NCBI RefSeq assembly: GCF_015767635.1
Contig: NZ_CP065230.1
Location: 620,001-684,000 of the forward strand
DNA from: Halomonas sp. A40-4
GTDB taxonomy: Bacteria > Pseudomonadota > Gammaproteobacteria > Pseudomonadales > Halomonadaceae
DNA: 64,000 nucleotides
Direction: 5' to 3'
Positions within the stretch are counted from its first letter, which is position 1. Each line of letters starts with the position of its first letter. This document shows, in pieces, positions 31,606 through 40,366 of the stretch. The notes beneath the pieces are model-generated. The model worked only from the letters and a program-made list of their open reading frames with translations. It searched no databases and was not told the origin of the DNA. Position numbers and translations under genes: made by a program.

Positions 31606-34600
31606 ATGGCCCACCTGCTACGCATCGTGATGATTCACGGCCACCTGGAAGGGGTGGTCGAACTGAGTGTGGATGGCCACACCAATATTTGCGGCACTAA
31701 CGCCTCGGGTAAAACCACGCTCCAGCGGCTGGTCCCGGTGTTTTACGGCGAGCTACCTAACAAGGTCGTCCCCAAAACCCGCATGAAGTTTGACGCCTTC
31801 TATCTGCCTTCCAGCAATAGTTATCTGGTGTACGAATATCGCCGCGAAGCGGGGGATGTCTGCCAGGCGGTGCTCACCCGCAGCGCCAGCGGCGGAGTGG
31901 AATACCGCTTTGTCGGTGCGCCTTACCGGCCCGAAGACTATCTGGTGGAAACCGACCAGGGCCCGCTAGCGATACCCTACAGCCAGTGGGCCAGCGGCCT
32001 GCGCCGGGAATCGATCGAGGTGTCGCCCAAGCTCTCCGCGACCTCCGAATACCGCGCGGTGATCCAGAACGACTTCACGCCCACGCCGGGACTTGCCATG
32101 CACGGCAACCGCAAGGACGCCCTCAAGCTGCGCCAGATGGCGGCCAAGTTCAGCCTGGTCAAGTCCGAGCATCGCATTCGCCATATCGAAAAGCTGGTCT
32201 CGGCGGTGCACGCCAAAGAGGGCAAGATGGATACCCTCAAGACCATGCTGGCGGCGATTTTCGAAGAGGACGGCGTCGAGCTGCCGGTAACGCGCATCCG
32301 CAGCGCCAAGGCGCGGGAGTGGATTGCCCAGATGCGCCAATCCATGCGTCTCGAGCCACTGCAGCGCTCGCTCACCAAGCTGCATGAGGTGGACCGCGAG
32401 CTCGAGCACCTGGAAACCTCGCTTTGGCAGCTCAAGCCCCAGCTGGAGGCCGACCAGAACAGCACCGAGCGTAGCCTGGCCGACGCCGAAGCCACCATGG
32501 CCGAGCAACAGCGCGTCTTCGAAGCCGAGCAAAGCGCCTACGAGGCGGCCCGCGACCAACTCAACGACCAACTGAGCGAGCGCGAGAGCGAACTGAAGCA
32601 GACCCAGCGCGAGCTGAGCGATCTTCAGCAGCGCTTCGAGGCTTTCGAGGACGCCGATATGCCGGCGCTTCAGCGCGACCTCAACGCGTTGCCGCAAAAG
32701 CGCGAGCAGTTCGACCAGCTCACCAGCCACCTGCGCACGCTGCAGGACGCCGTGCAGGCCAGCCAGGCCCGCAAGGAAGAGCGCCTGCGCGAACTCGGCG
32801 AAGCGCTGGCCCGCCAGCGCGACGAGATCCAGGCCCTGGTCGACGCCCTGCACGATGAAAAAGCCGAACGCCAGGAAGCCCAGTGGGAAGCCCAACGCCA
32901 GTTGGAAGCCCGCTACCACGAACAGCGCCAGACGCTGGAGACCGACTATCAGGCACGCCTGGCCCAGGGCGTCGAGCAGTTGGCCTCGCTGAAAGCGGCG
33001 CTCGAGCACAATGGCACCACGCCCGAAGAAAGCGAGGAAGCCGCGCTGGCTCAGGCGCGTTTGGATCAGGCCCAAAGCGAGCGCAGTGCCGCCAACAGCC
33101 AGCGCGAGAGCCAGCGCCGCGAGGTCGAAAGCCTCAAGCGCGAACGCGACGAGGCCGAGCAGGCCCACGCAGAGGCGCGCCGGGTGCTTTCCCGCCGCCA
33201 GCAGGATAACCAGGCCCTGCATCAGCAGCGCGACCCCAGCCAGGGCACGCTACGTCACTTCCTGCGCTACCACCTGCCCGGCTGGGAGCAGCGCCTGGGC
33301 AAGGTGATCGCCCCCGAACTGCTGGAGCGCCGCGATCTGGCGCCGGCGCTTGCCGAGCCCGCCGGGGACGACCTGTTTGGCTTGGTGGTGGATACCCACG
33401 CTATCGAGCCGCCCGACTACGCCCAGGACGAAGCCAGCCTGCTGGTCGCCATCGACGCCGCCGAAGCCGAGGTGTTGCGCGCCGAGGCCGAAGTAGAGCG
33501 CGCCGAAAAGGCCCTCAAGCGGGCGAACGAGCGAGTGGGCGAGGCCGACGATGCGCTCAGCCAGGCGCAGTTGGCGGTCAAGCGTGCCGATGAAGAGGTC
33601 GACTACGCCCAGGAAGCGCGCCGCCAGATCCAGGCGCGCCACGCCGAGGCGCAGCAGCAGCGGCGTAGCGAACAGCAATCACTGCTCGCCGAGCAGGAAG
33701 CCCAACAGCAGGCCCTGCGCGACGAACGCCAGGACGCGCTGGACAAGCGTCAGGCGGCGCACCAGGCCGAACTCCTCGAGCTCAAGGCCGATGCGCAAAA
33801 CCAACTGGATAGCCTCGACGGCCAGATTCAGCAGCACAAGACGCAGCTTACCGAGCTGAAAACCGAGCACAAACGCCAGTGCGACGAGCTGGAGCAGGCC
33901 TTCGACGAAGAGCTGAAAGAGCAGGGCGTTGACCCGGAGACGCTGCGCGACACCCGCGCCAAGCTGAAAACCCTGGAAGCGCACATTCGCGAGACCGCCG
34001 CCCGCCAGGAAGAGCTCGAAGCCTACTCGCGCTTCATGCGCGTGGACTGGGAACAGCGCAAGCCCGAGCTGGTCGAGCAGGAAAGCCGCCTGAGCCGTGA
34101 AGTGGACGACGCCAAGCGTCAGCGCGAGCAGCACCAGCAGGCGTTCACCACCACCAAGGCCGCCCACCAGCGCCACGTCAGCGCGTTCGAGGCTACTCGC
34201 CGAGAATCTCAGGACATTCTCAACGAGCTCAAGCCGCTGCTCAAGCAGCTCGACGAACTGCCGCTGGCGGCTAACCCCACGCCCCAGCAGGACGCCCCCG
34301 GCGATGTGGGCGAGCGACTGGCGCGCAGCCGCGAAGCCCTCAAACGCCGCGCCCAGGAGCGTGACGCGCTGCGCAAGGGCTGCCAGGAGGTCGAGAGCCA
34401 GCTGATCAAGGGGGCGAGCACCAGCTTTGTCGATGCCCTGGAAAGCGAGCGCGGCAAGCTCAACGACCCCGACGACCCCCGCGCATTGCTGCCGCTGCTG
34501 GGCGGCATGCTCAAGCTGCTCGAGGACCAGCAACAACAGCTGATTCAGCAGGGGCGCAACCTGAGCGACGACCTGGACAAGTTCTTCACCGTGTTCCGCG

Positions 34601-35289
34601 ACCTCAACCGGCGAATCAGCGCCCAGAGCAAGCGGCTGTCCGACGAAGTAGCCGACGACCTTCGCCTGGAGGGCATCAGCAAGGCCGAAGTGCGCATCCA
34701 GTCGACCATCGACGAACTGGGCTTCTGGGAGCCGCTGAAGCTGTTCTCCCAGCGCTATAAAACCTGGCGTGAATCGGGGCAGATGCTGCCCAGCGACGAC
34801 TACCTCAACGCCCTGGCCGATGTGGTCGACCTGCTGCGCAGCGACCAGCAATACAGCTTTGAAAGCCTGCTGCGCCTGGAGCTGCACCTCAATGAAGGCG
34901 GCACCGATCTGGTGATCAAGAACGACCGCCAACTGCTCGAGTCCTCGAGCCACGGCATGGCGTACCTGATTCTGTGCAAGTTCCTGCTGGCGTTTACCCG
35001 CCTGCTGCGCGGCCGCGCCGAGATCGCCATTCACTGGCCGATCGATGAAATCGGCACCCTTGCCTATCACAACGTCGAAAAGCTGTTCGACGCCTGCGAC
35101 AGCAACCGCATCCATATCGTCGGCGCCTTCCCCAACCCGGAGTCCGACGTGCTGCTGCTGTTCCACAACCGCTACCTGATCGACCGCGATGCCGACCAGC
35201 CCGACGTCCGACGGCTCAAGCGCATCGAGCCGTATCGCAGCCGCTTATCAGAACGGCTCAAGGCCCGCAGTGAGGAGGTGATGGCATGA
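31606..35289 (+). CDS. jetC: SMC-like ATPase JetC/MksB of a Wadjet-like system
   Basis: Large SMC-family ATPase, 1227 residues. Walker A GTNASGKT lies at residues 30-37. Two very long Gln/Glu/Ala/Arg-rich coiled coils (about 260-545 and 610-900) flank a compact non-coiled hinge around 548-605. The head returns with an ABC signature-like SSSHGM (1113-1118) and Walker B WPIDE (Asp1147, Glu1148). This is the expected layout of JetC/MksB motors that extrude and trap circular DNA. Its stop overlaps the next start by four bases. Base composition resembles the surrounding chromosome. Confidence 0.85.
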   Translation: MAHLLRIVMIHGHLEGVVELSVDGHTNICGTNASGKTTLQRLVPVFYGELPNKVVPKTRMKFDAFYLPSSNSYLVYEYRREAGDVCQAVLTRSASGGVEYRFVGAPYRPEDYLVETDQGPLAIPYSQWASGLRRESIEVSPKLSATSEYRAVIQNDFTPTPGLAMHGNRKDALKLRQMAAKFSLVKSEHRIRHIEKLVSAVHAKEGKMDTLKTMLAAIFEEDGVELPVTRIRSAKAREWIAQMRQSMRLEPLQRSLTKLHEVDRELEHLETSLWQLKPQLEADQNSTERSLADAEATMAEQQRVFEAEQSAYEAARDQLNDQLSERESELKQTQRELSDLQQRFEAFEDADMPALQRDLNALPQKREQFDQLTSHLRTLQDAVQASQARKEERLRELGEALARQRDEIQALVDALHDEKAERQEAQWEAQRQLEARYHEQRQTLETDYQARLAQGVEQLASLKAALEHNGTTPEESEEAALAQARLDQAQSERSAANSQRESQRREVESLKRERDEAEQAHAEARRVLSRRQQDNQALHQQRDPSQGTLRHFLRYHLPGWEQRLGKVIAPELLERRDLAPALAEPAGDDLFGLVVDTHAIEPPDYAQDEASLLVAIDAAEAEVLRAEAEVERAEKALKRANERVGEADDALSQAQLAVKRADEEVDYAQEARRQIQARHAEAQQQRRSEQQSLLAEQEAQQQALRDERQDALDKRQAAHQAELLELKADAQNQLDSLDGQIQQHKTQLTELKTEHKRQCDELEQAFDEELKEQGVDPETLRDTRAKLKTLEAHIRETAARQEELEAYSRFMRVDWEQRKPELVEQESRLSREVDDAKRQREQHQQAFTTTKAAHQRHVSAFEATRRESQDILNELKPLLKQLDELPLAANPTPQQDAPGDVGERLARSREALKRRAQERDALRKGCQEVESQLIKGASTSFVDALESERGKLNDPDDPRALLPLLGGMLKLLEDQQQQLIQQGRNLSDDLDKFFTVFRDLNRRISAQSKRLSDEVADDLRLEGISKAEVRIQSTIDELGFWEPLKLFSQRYKTWRESGQMLPSDDYLNALADVVDLLRSDQQYSFESLLRLELHLNEGGTDLVIKNDRQLLESSSHGMAYLILCKFLLAFTRLLRGRAEIAIHWPIDEIGTLAYHNVEKLFDACDSNRIHIVGAFPNPESDVLLLFHNRYLIDRDADQPDVRRLKRIEPYRSRLSERLKARSEEVMA

Positions 35290-35942
35290 GCGATATGAAT
35301 GCGTTATCCAATGGTCTGCTACCCCATGGCCCGTTGCTGGAGCGCCTGCTGGCCGGCGAGTTTATCTGCGCGGTGAGCGACGAAAGCGCCTTTCAGCGCC
35401 TTGAGGATGAAGACACCCGCGAGGCCATCGACGACTATTTGCGCCCGCTCAATCGCCGCCTGGCGAGCAACCCGGACGCCAGTGTCTACTTCCTCGCCTG
35501 GCGTCAGCTCGACGACAGCGCCCGCGACCAGCTCTCCCGCCAGCTCAGCGACACGCTGCACAGCCTGCTGCCGGTGCTCGAGTGGCTGCAGCTGGTCCAG
35601 GAAGCGCTCGGCCGCGACAGCGTGCTTTCCCCCGGCGATGTGCTCAAGCCCGGCGAACTGCAGGCCAAGAGCGAAGACAACCCCAGCCTGCGCGAGCGCA
35701 TCGAACGCCTGGCCACCGATAGCTTCTTCGGCTCCCAGAGCGATCAGCTGGACGCCCAGGTCAAGCAGGTGTTCAAGCGCCTGAAGGAGCACGGTTATCT
35801 GCTCCAGCCCCACGGCGAGCGGCAGGTCTTTCTGGTCACCGGCAAGATCGACTACCTGCTGGACCTGGTGCGCTTTATTCGCGATGAGGAACACCTGCCC
35901 GTTGACGAGCAGGGCGAGGCCACCCAGGAGGCGCTGCTGTGA
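35286..35942 (+). CDS. jetB: Kite subunit JetB/MksE-like protein
   Basis: A 218-residue acidic helical protein lying between the SMC and kleisin candidates. Its C-terminal half contains a winged-helix-like segment (KQVFKRLKEHGYLLQPHGERQ) typical of kite subunits that bind the kleisin. Assignment rests on size, gene position and this segment more than on strong motifs. Start and stop codons overlap both neighbours. Confidence 0.72.
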   Translation: MSDMNALSNGLLPHGPLLERLLAGEFICAVSDESAFQRLEDEDTREAIDDYLRPLNRRLASNPDASVYFLAWRQLDDSARDQLSRQLSDTLHSLLPVLEWLQLVQEALGRDSVLSPGDVLKPGELQAKSEDNPSLRERIERLATDSFFGSQSDQLDAQVKQVFKRLKEHGYLLQPHGERQVFLVTGKIDYLLDLVRFIRDEEHLPVDEQGEATQEALL

Positions 35943-37186
35943 GCGAAGCCGACACACCGGGGCTGGAAAGCCGCCTGATCACCACCGGCGTCGAGCGCCT
36001 GTCGCTGCTGGGGCGCCACGCCGAATCCCTCATGCAGGGCTACGCCCATGATGAAGTGCCGCTCGACGGACTAAGCAATACCGCGCTGCGCAGGTTGCTG
36101 GCGGCGCGGATTGTCTGGCGGCCCGACGAGCAGAGCGGCGTCAAGCTCACCCCCAAGGTGCGCGAGCTGATTGCCGAAATGGTCGCCGACGAGGCGCGCC
36201 GCCACGTCAACGCCGATGTGGCCGAGACGCTGGAGCTGATTCGCAGCCTGGTCGAGAGCTACCGCGAGTCCAGCCACCGGGGCGACTACTGGCAGCAGGA
36301 GCAGCAGCTTTTGCGGCTGCGCCAGGCAGTGGACGACATGAGCGGGCGCTTTGCCGACGCCATCGACAGCCTCTGGCAGCGCCTCAACAGCGACTTTGGC
36401 TTTGTCAGCCGCCTGAACGATAAGGTGCGCGAGAACGACCGGGCGCAAAAGCAGGTGGTGCGCCTGCTCGACGGCCTGGCGCTGATCGACTTCAACGAGC
36501 TGATTGCCCTGGTGGGCAGCGACGGCACCCTGCGCAAGCTGCTGATCAGCCAGCTACAGCAGCAGCTGAGCGAGCACTACACCAGCCTGCGCGAAGTACA
36601 GCACCGCCTGATCGAGCTGATGGCGCGCTTTCGCCATATGCAGTCGCGCAGCCGCCTGGTGGCGGGCATGGCGGCGTTCCTGCGTGAACACCCCGGCTTT
36701 GTGCCCGGCAACTACGCCCGGCGCAGCGAGGTGCCCACGCTGTTCAACCGCGCCGCACCGCTCACCGCCGCCGGCTCCGCAGCGCTGGACCGCGCCCAAG
36801 ACACCGCCACGCTAAGCGCGCTGCTTAACGACATCCCCGCGCCCGCCCACTCGGTGCAATCGGTCAGCGCCGCACGGCCCTCGCAAAGCAGCGAAGGCGA
36901 CCACGTCGCCGCCCGCCAGCAAGCGCTCAAGCAGGATGTGGAAACCTTCTACCTCCACGTAGTCGACAAGACCGAGCCCGACCAACCCATCAGCGCGCTG
37001 GAATACCTGCACACCAGCGAACTGACCTGGAACGCCGAGATATGGCTCTTCCAGGTCATCGCCGAATTCCAGGGCCTACCGCACAGCGAACAGCGTGCTT
37101 TCCATATCCAGCAGGAAGAAGGGCAGGCCAGTCCGTTCAATGAGGTGAGGTTGATTCACGATGTCGCGCTGAGTTTGGCGGTGTGA
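35939..37186 (+). CDS. jetA: Kleisin subunit JetA/MksF-like protein
   Basis: A 415-residue mostly helical protein starting with GTG inside the jetB stop. An N-terminal winged-helix-like part (about residues 35-95, with ALRRLLAARIVWRPDEQSG) is followed by helices and a C-terminal region with Glu/His-rich segments. Size and position match the kleisin that bridges the SMC heads in MksBEF/Wadjet complexes. The assignment is by operon context. Confidence 0.7.
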   Translation: MSEADTPGLESRLITTGVERLSLLGRHAESLMQGYAHDEVPLDGLSNTALRRLLAARIVWRPDEQSGVKLTPKVRELIAEMVADEARRHVNADVAETLELIRSLVESYRESSHRGDYWQQEQQLLRLRQAVDDMSGRFADAIDSLWQRLNSDFGFVSRLNDKVRENDRAQKQVVRLLDGLALIDFNELIALVGSDGTLRKLLISQLQQQLSEHYTSLREVQHRLIELMARFRHMQSRSRLVAGMAAFLREHPGFVPGNYARRSEVPTLFNRAAPLTAAGSAALDRAQDTATLSALLNDIPAPAHSVQSVSAARPSQSSEGDHVAARQQALKQDVETFYLHVVDKTEPDQPISALEYLHTSELTWNAEIWLFQVIAEFQGLPHSEQRAFHIQQEEGQASPFNEVRLIHDVALSLAV

Positions 37187-38067
37187 GCATGGGCGATGAA
37201 AATCTAACGCCTCAGCTGCGTAAAAAGTTAAGCGAAGTGGAAGGTTTGCTGCGCAGGCAATCACGAGTGGAAAAAACGCGTAGCCAATGGGTGGAACGGT
37301 TTTGCAGTTGGTGTGACGCGCACAATATCGAGCTTGGCCTAAGGTTGAGCGGTAAAACGCTTCTTTTTGATCGCGCGCTTATCAAGGAGGTTGATGAGGT
37401 GCTCGACAGCCAACGGCTGGCACCTATTGGTCGACTGCTAAGCAGTAAGAGCAGTGCCGAACAGGCAAAGGAAGGGCTAGACGAAGACAAGGGTAATCGC
37501 GAACGTCCACGCGCTCAGCGGGTGCTGGTTAATGTTCCCGCGCGTACGCCCGCATGGCTGTCTGATAAGCCACGTTCAATACATGATGTTGACTGGCGCG
37601 ATATACATCTTGAAAAGTGCGACGTGCTGGTGCAGGTGGAGAACCTGGATAGCTTCTACGAGTTTTCGCCTGAACTAGCACCGCTAAGCGGCTACGCTAA
37701 TCCGTTGGTCGTCTACCGTGGCGATAGCCACTACGGCGGCGGCTTCAAGCAACTCGCCAGCGCCTGGAACGCAATCCAAAAGCCACACCTCTACGCGGGC
37801 GATTTCGATGTAAAAGGCCTCAGCATCGCGCTTTCCAGCGACGCCTCGCACTTATTACTCCCGCCGCTAACATGGCTCACCGAGCAGGCCACTACACTCC
37901 ACGACCCCGCCAAGCAACTCGAACACCGCCCACGCCTGCAACGCCACCGCGACCAACTACCCGCCGTACATCCGTTACAGCCGTATCTAACGCTGCTACT
38001 CGACCAGCAGCGCGGGCTAAGGCAGCAGTTGTTGGGTGAGCAGTTGGAGCGCGTGGCGCTGGTGTGA
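37183..38067 (+). CDS. jetD: Toprim nuclease JetD/MksG-like protein (short form)
   Basis: Candidate DNA-cleaving subunit that would cut plasmid DNA caught by the SMC motor. The toprim fold is seen as VLVQVENLDSFY with the catalytic Glu153, then YAGDFDVKGL with the paired aspartates Asp207 and Asp209. A short Lys/Arg-rich helical N-terminal region precedes it. At 294 residues it is clearly shorter than most JetD proteins (about 380-400), chiefly in the N-terminal arm. GTG at 37183 overlaps the jetA stop; ATG at 37189 is an alternative start. Confidence 0.8.
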   Translation: MSMGDENLTPQLRKKLSEVEGLLRRQSRVEKTRSQWVERFCSWCDAHNIELGLRLSGKTLLFDRALIKEVDEVLDSQRLAPIGRLLSSKSSAEQAKEGLDEDKGNRERPRAQRVLVNVPARTPAWLSDKPRSIHDVDWRDIHLEKCDVLVQVENLDSFYEFSPELAPLSGYANPLVVYRGDSHYGGGFKQLASAWNAIQKPHLYAGDFDVKGLSIALSSDASHLLLPPLTWLTEQATTLHDPAKQLEHRPRLQRHRDQLPAVHPLQPYLTLLLDQQRGLRQQLLGEQLERVALV

Positions 38068-38255
38068 TGATTGAAACCGGCAAAACGCGCCGGCACGCGA
38101 ATTCTGGCTTTATTGCCAAAATTGGCTTTGCTCTTCGAAGAATCAATGGGGTAGAGTCAAAGCGTTTGGCTGCAAAATCTTAATCAATGCGCCGTCGCGT
38201 TCATTGAGGCTTTGTAGCGGTGCGTAGAATCACTGTTATGGCCTTCAGGTGAAAC
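38068..38255. other. Intergenic boundary between jetD and cassette array
   Basis: No gene seen. A small hairpin GCCGG/CCGGC lies just after the jetD stop. An integron attI site or integrase fragment would be expected near here, but I see neither. The sequence ACTGTTATGGCC at about 38238 weakly resembles a cassette core site just before the first array gene. Confidence 0.4.
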
Positions 38256-38579
38256 ATGGAAATCAACTTGCTCGTCTTACGGTGCAAAGAATTGGAAACA
38301 AGTAAGCAGTTTTATGAATCGCTAGGGTTTACCTTCGTCAAGGAGAAGCACGGTGGTGGTCCTTTGCACTACTCGTCGCGAGATGCCGGTTTTGTGTTTG
38401 AGCTTTATCCATTGGCGGAAAATGAGGCTGTGGACAATGCCAGGGTCGGTTTCTCGGTAAAACACATACCGCAGGTTCTCTCCCAAGTGGCAACTGAGAG
38501 CCAGCACGAATTCAATGGCAAACAGGTTTACATCGTTCGAGATCCTGATGGGAGAAAGGTTGAGCTTAGTGAGCAATGA
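38256..38579 (+). CDS. VOC-superfamily (glyoxalase/bleomycin-resistance fold) protein
   Basis: First gene of the cassette array, 107 residues. Beta-alpha-beta-beta-beta modules of the vicinal oxygen chelate fold are visible: LVLRCKELETSKQFYESLGF at the start, HYSSRDAGFVFELYP in the middle and VYIVRDPDGRKVELSE at the end, with a metal-type Glu near the C-terminus. Members include glyoxalase I and antibiotic-binding proteins; the specific role is unknown. The stop is followed immediately by an attC-like site. Confidence 0.8.
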   Translation: MEINLLVLRCKELETSKQFYESLGFTFVKEKHGGGPLHYSSRDAGFVFELYPLAENEAVDNARVGFSVKHIPQVLSQVATESQHEFNGKQVYIVRDPDGRKVELSEQ

Positions 38580-38652
38580 CCATAACAATTCGCGGCACAC
38601 GGATGCCCTTGTCTTCGCTGCGTCAAGGTCACCGGTGCGCTTGGCGTTAGAG
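38580..38652 (+). repeat. attC-like recombination site 1
   Basis: Begins CCATAACAATTCG directly after the VOC stop codon and ends GGCGTTAGAG, with GTTAGAG (38646-38652) as the R' core. The internal sequence is imperfectly palindromic. CATAACAATTCG closely resembles the opening of classical class 1 cassette attC sites. Confidence 0.75.
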
Positions 38653-38653
38653 C

Positions 38654-39250
38654 ATGAGGCATATGGAAATATTTCTGTTGAGACATGCTGAAACAGAATC
38701 AAACCGGGCTGGTTCACCTAGCTCGGGTTGTGAGGATGATTTGACAGAGTTCGGGCACTGGCAGGCCCAAGAGATCATTGATGGTCTGATGGAATTGGGA
38801 ATAAAAGCTATTCTTTGCTCTCCTTACTCTAGGGCTCGGAATACGATTGAGCCGTTCGCGCAAGCCGCGTCGCTTCCTATCGTGGTCCATCCCTGTTTAG
38901 CTGAAGGCCAGTTGATACTTGATAACTCAGCCTCTCAAGAAGAGCCCGTTTACACGCCTCACGGGTCCGGTTATTTTCACCCAGCAAAAAACGAACAAGC
39001 CGGTGCGTTTCTCAGGCGGGTCATGCAGGCACAAGAGGTTATTTTCTCTCAATCTGCATCTAAAATCCTGGTCGTGACTCACGGGCACATGATACGTGAG
39101 CTGTTGAACAGTTTTCTGGCGTTGCCATCAAAAACGCGATTCCCCCACGACAACTGCGGGCTAAGCCATGTTTCTGTGGGGGAGGTAAACACAGTGGGCT
39201 TCCTTAATCGTGCCATGTGCTCTAACCAAGCCGTGCACCGGAGGCCATAA
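38654..39250 (+). CDS. Histidine phosphatase family protein
   Basis: Phosphoglycerate-mutase-like phosphatase of 198 residues. The catalytic motif is LLRHAETESN near the N-terminus and the second histidine lies in VVTHGHMIREL near residue 140. SPYSRARNTIEPF matches the family's substrate-pocket segment. Start is ATG at 38654 or at 38663 three codons later. It begins right after an attC core site and ends against another, as a typical single-gene integron cassette. Confidence 0.82.
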   Translation: MRHMEIFLLRHAETESNRAGSPSSGCEDDLTEFGHWQAQEIIDGLMELGIKAILCSPYSRARNTIEPFAQAASLPIVVHPCLAEGQLILDNSASQEEPVYTPHGSGYFHPAKNEQAGAFLRRVMQAQEVIFSQSASKILVVTHGHMIRELLNSFLALPSKTRFPHDNCGLSHVSVGEVNTVGFLNRAMCSNQAVHRRP

Positions 39251-39297
39251 GCGTCGCTGGCGCGCCACTTCTGGCCCCGGCGACGGAAACGTTAGGT
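39244..39297 (+). repeat. attC-like recombination site 2
   Basis: CCATAAGCGTCGC ... GCGACGGAAACGTTAGGT: the CGTCGC/GCGACG arms pair, and the R' core GTTAGGT (39291-39297) fits GTTRRRY exactly. It spans the end of the phosphatase gene and stops seven bases before the next ATG. Confidence 0.72.
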
Positions 39298-39303
39298 CTA
39301 ACA

Positions 39304-39822
39304 ATGCATGTTTTGATTACCGGCGCGGCTGGCTCGGGAACCAGCACGCTTGGCAGAGCTCTCGCCACAGAGTTGAATGCTGCTTTCATTGAGGCAGACG
39401 ATATCTATTGGCTGCAAACCAGCCCGCCGTTTAAGGAGAAAAGAACAATTGAGGAGAGGCGGGGGCTAATGCTGTCGAGCCTGCATAGCCATTCGAGCGC
39501 GGTTGTCGCTGGATCTGTAATGGAATGGGGTTCCCAAATTGAAGATGCGTTCGACTTGGTGGTTTTTCTTTATGTCGAAGCAGCTACTCGTATAAAAAGA
39601 CTTCGGGAACGAGAGATTCATCGTTACGGCGCTGCAGATCCTGATTTCCTAGAATGGGCGGCACAGTATGATGAGGGAACAGCGCCGGGACGAAGTCTAG
39701 CCAGACACCGAGCATGGCTAGAAAAGCGCTCATGTCGCGTCATAAATCTAGAAGGAGCTATGTCAGTGTCTGAGCAAATAGAAGTTTTGAGGAAAAAAGG
39801 CCTAACTAGAAGCTTCAGTTGA
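39304..39822 (+). CDS. P-loop kinase (adenylate/shikimate-kinase-like)
   Basis: Small nucleotide kinase-like protein of 172 residues with Walker A GAAGSGTST at residues 7-15, an acidic substrate segment IEADDIYW, and a lid-like arginine stretch RIKRLREREIHRYG. It resembles the AAA/adenylate-kinase-like proteins often carried on mobile cassettes. The phosphate acceptor is unknown. Confidence 0.78.
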   Translation: MHVLITGAAGSGTSTLGRALATELNAAFIEADDIYWLQTSPPFKEKRTIEERRGLMLSSLHSHSSAVVAGSVMEWGSQIEDAFDLVVFLYVEAATRIKRLREREIHRYGAADPDFLEWAAQYDEGTAPGRSLARHRAWLEKRSCRVINLEGAMSVSEQIEVLRKKGLTRSFS

Positions 39823-39874
39823 CTGCCCAAAGCGCTGCCGCGATTCAGGCAGCAACCAAGCATTGGCGTTAGCG
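39823..39874 (+). repeat. attC-like recombination site 3
   Basis: TGCCCAAAGCGCTGCC pairs with GGCAGCAACCAAGCATTGGCG, giving two base-paired blocks (GCTGCC/GGCAGC and GCCCAAAGC/GCATTGGC) with bulged bases, the hallmark of attC. R' core GTTAGCG at 39868-39874. Starts at the first base after the kinase stop. Confidence 0.75.
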
Positions 39875-39894
39875 AGACAACAGGGGGCATACCA

Positions 39895-40260
39895 ATGCAG
39901 TCAGACGTAGTTAATTTAGCCGAAAAATTCAGAAAGTTTTCTGAGTACTGGTCGCCACGTGTGGTCGCTGAAATGAACGATTATCAGCTCAAGCTGGCAA
40001 AGTTTCAGGGCGATTTTGTGTGGCATGACCATAGAGATACGGACGAGGTTTTTCTGGTCGTCAAAGGTGCAATGGGCATCGAACTCCGAGGTGGTACTGT
40101 TCATCTATCCGAGGGTGAAATGTATGTAGTGCCCAAAGGGGTGGAACATAGACCCTTCGCTGAAAGTGAGTGTCATGTTCTTCTAATTGAGCCCCGAGGC
40201 GTGGTGAATACCGGAGACTCTGGCGGAGAGCTCCAGGCGGAAAATGATGTCTGGGTATAG
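39895..40260 (+). CDS. Cupin-domain protein
   Basis: Single-domain cupin of 121 residues. The metal-type motif is [25 protein letters not shown] (two His and Glu), and the second motif [12 protein letters not shown] supplies another histidine. Such small cupins are common integron cargo with unknown substrates. Flanked by attC-like sites on both sides. Confidence 0.8.
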   Translation: MQSDVVNLAEKFRKFSEYWSPRVVAEMNDYQLKLAKFQGDFVWHDHRDTDEVFLVVKGAMGIELRGGTVHLSEGEMYVVPKGVEHRPFAESECHVLLIEPRGVVNTGDSGGELQAENDVWV

Positions 40261-40279
40261 TGGCGGGCATGCCGTCTTT

Positions 40280-40364
40280 CGCTAACAAGGCCAAGCACGG
40301 CGATGGCGTTTACGTTGCGGCTTCGCATTCACTATATCGCCACGCGTGCTGAGCAGCGTTAGAC
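40280..40364 (+). repeat. attC-like recombination site 4
   Basis: GCTAACAAGGCCAAGCACGGCGAT pairs with ATCGCCACGCGTGCTGAGCAGCGTT: blocks AGCACG/CGTGCT and GGCGAT/ATCGCC are complementary. R' core GTTAGAC (40358-40364) fits GTTRRRY, and the GNAT ATG follows two bases later. This is the clearest attC of the array. Confidence 0.82.
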
Positions 40365-40366
40365 GT

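Noticed and set aside
31966..33222. A 418-codon minus-strand frame inside jetC
   Set aside because: Leucine-rich antisense of a coiled-coil gene with biased codons; no ribosome site and no recognisable domain.
31606..35289. jetC as a chromosomal MukB or condensin SMC
   Set aside because: The coupled toprim gene and lack of muk/scp partner genes fit Wadjet/MksBEFG better than a housekeeping condensin.
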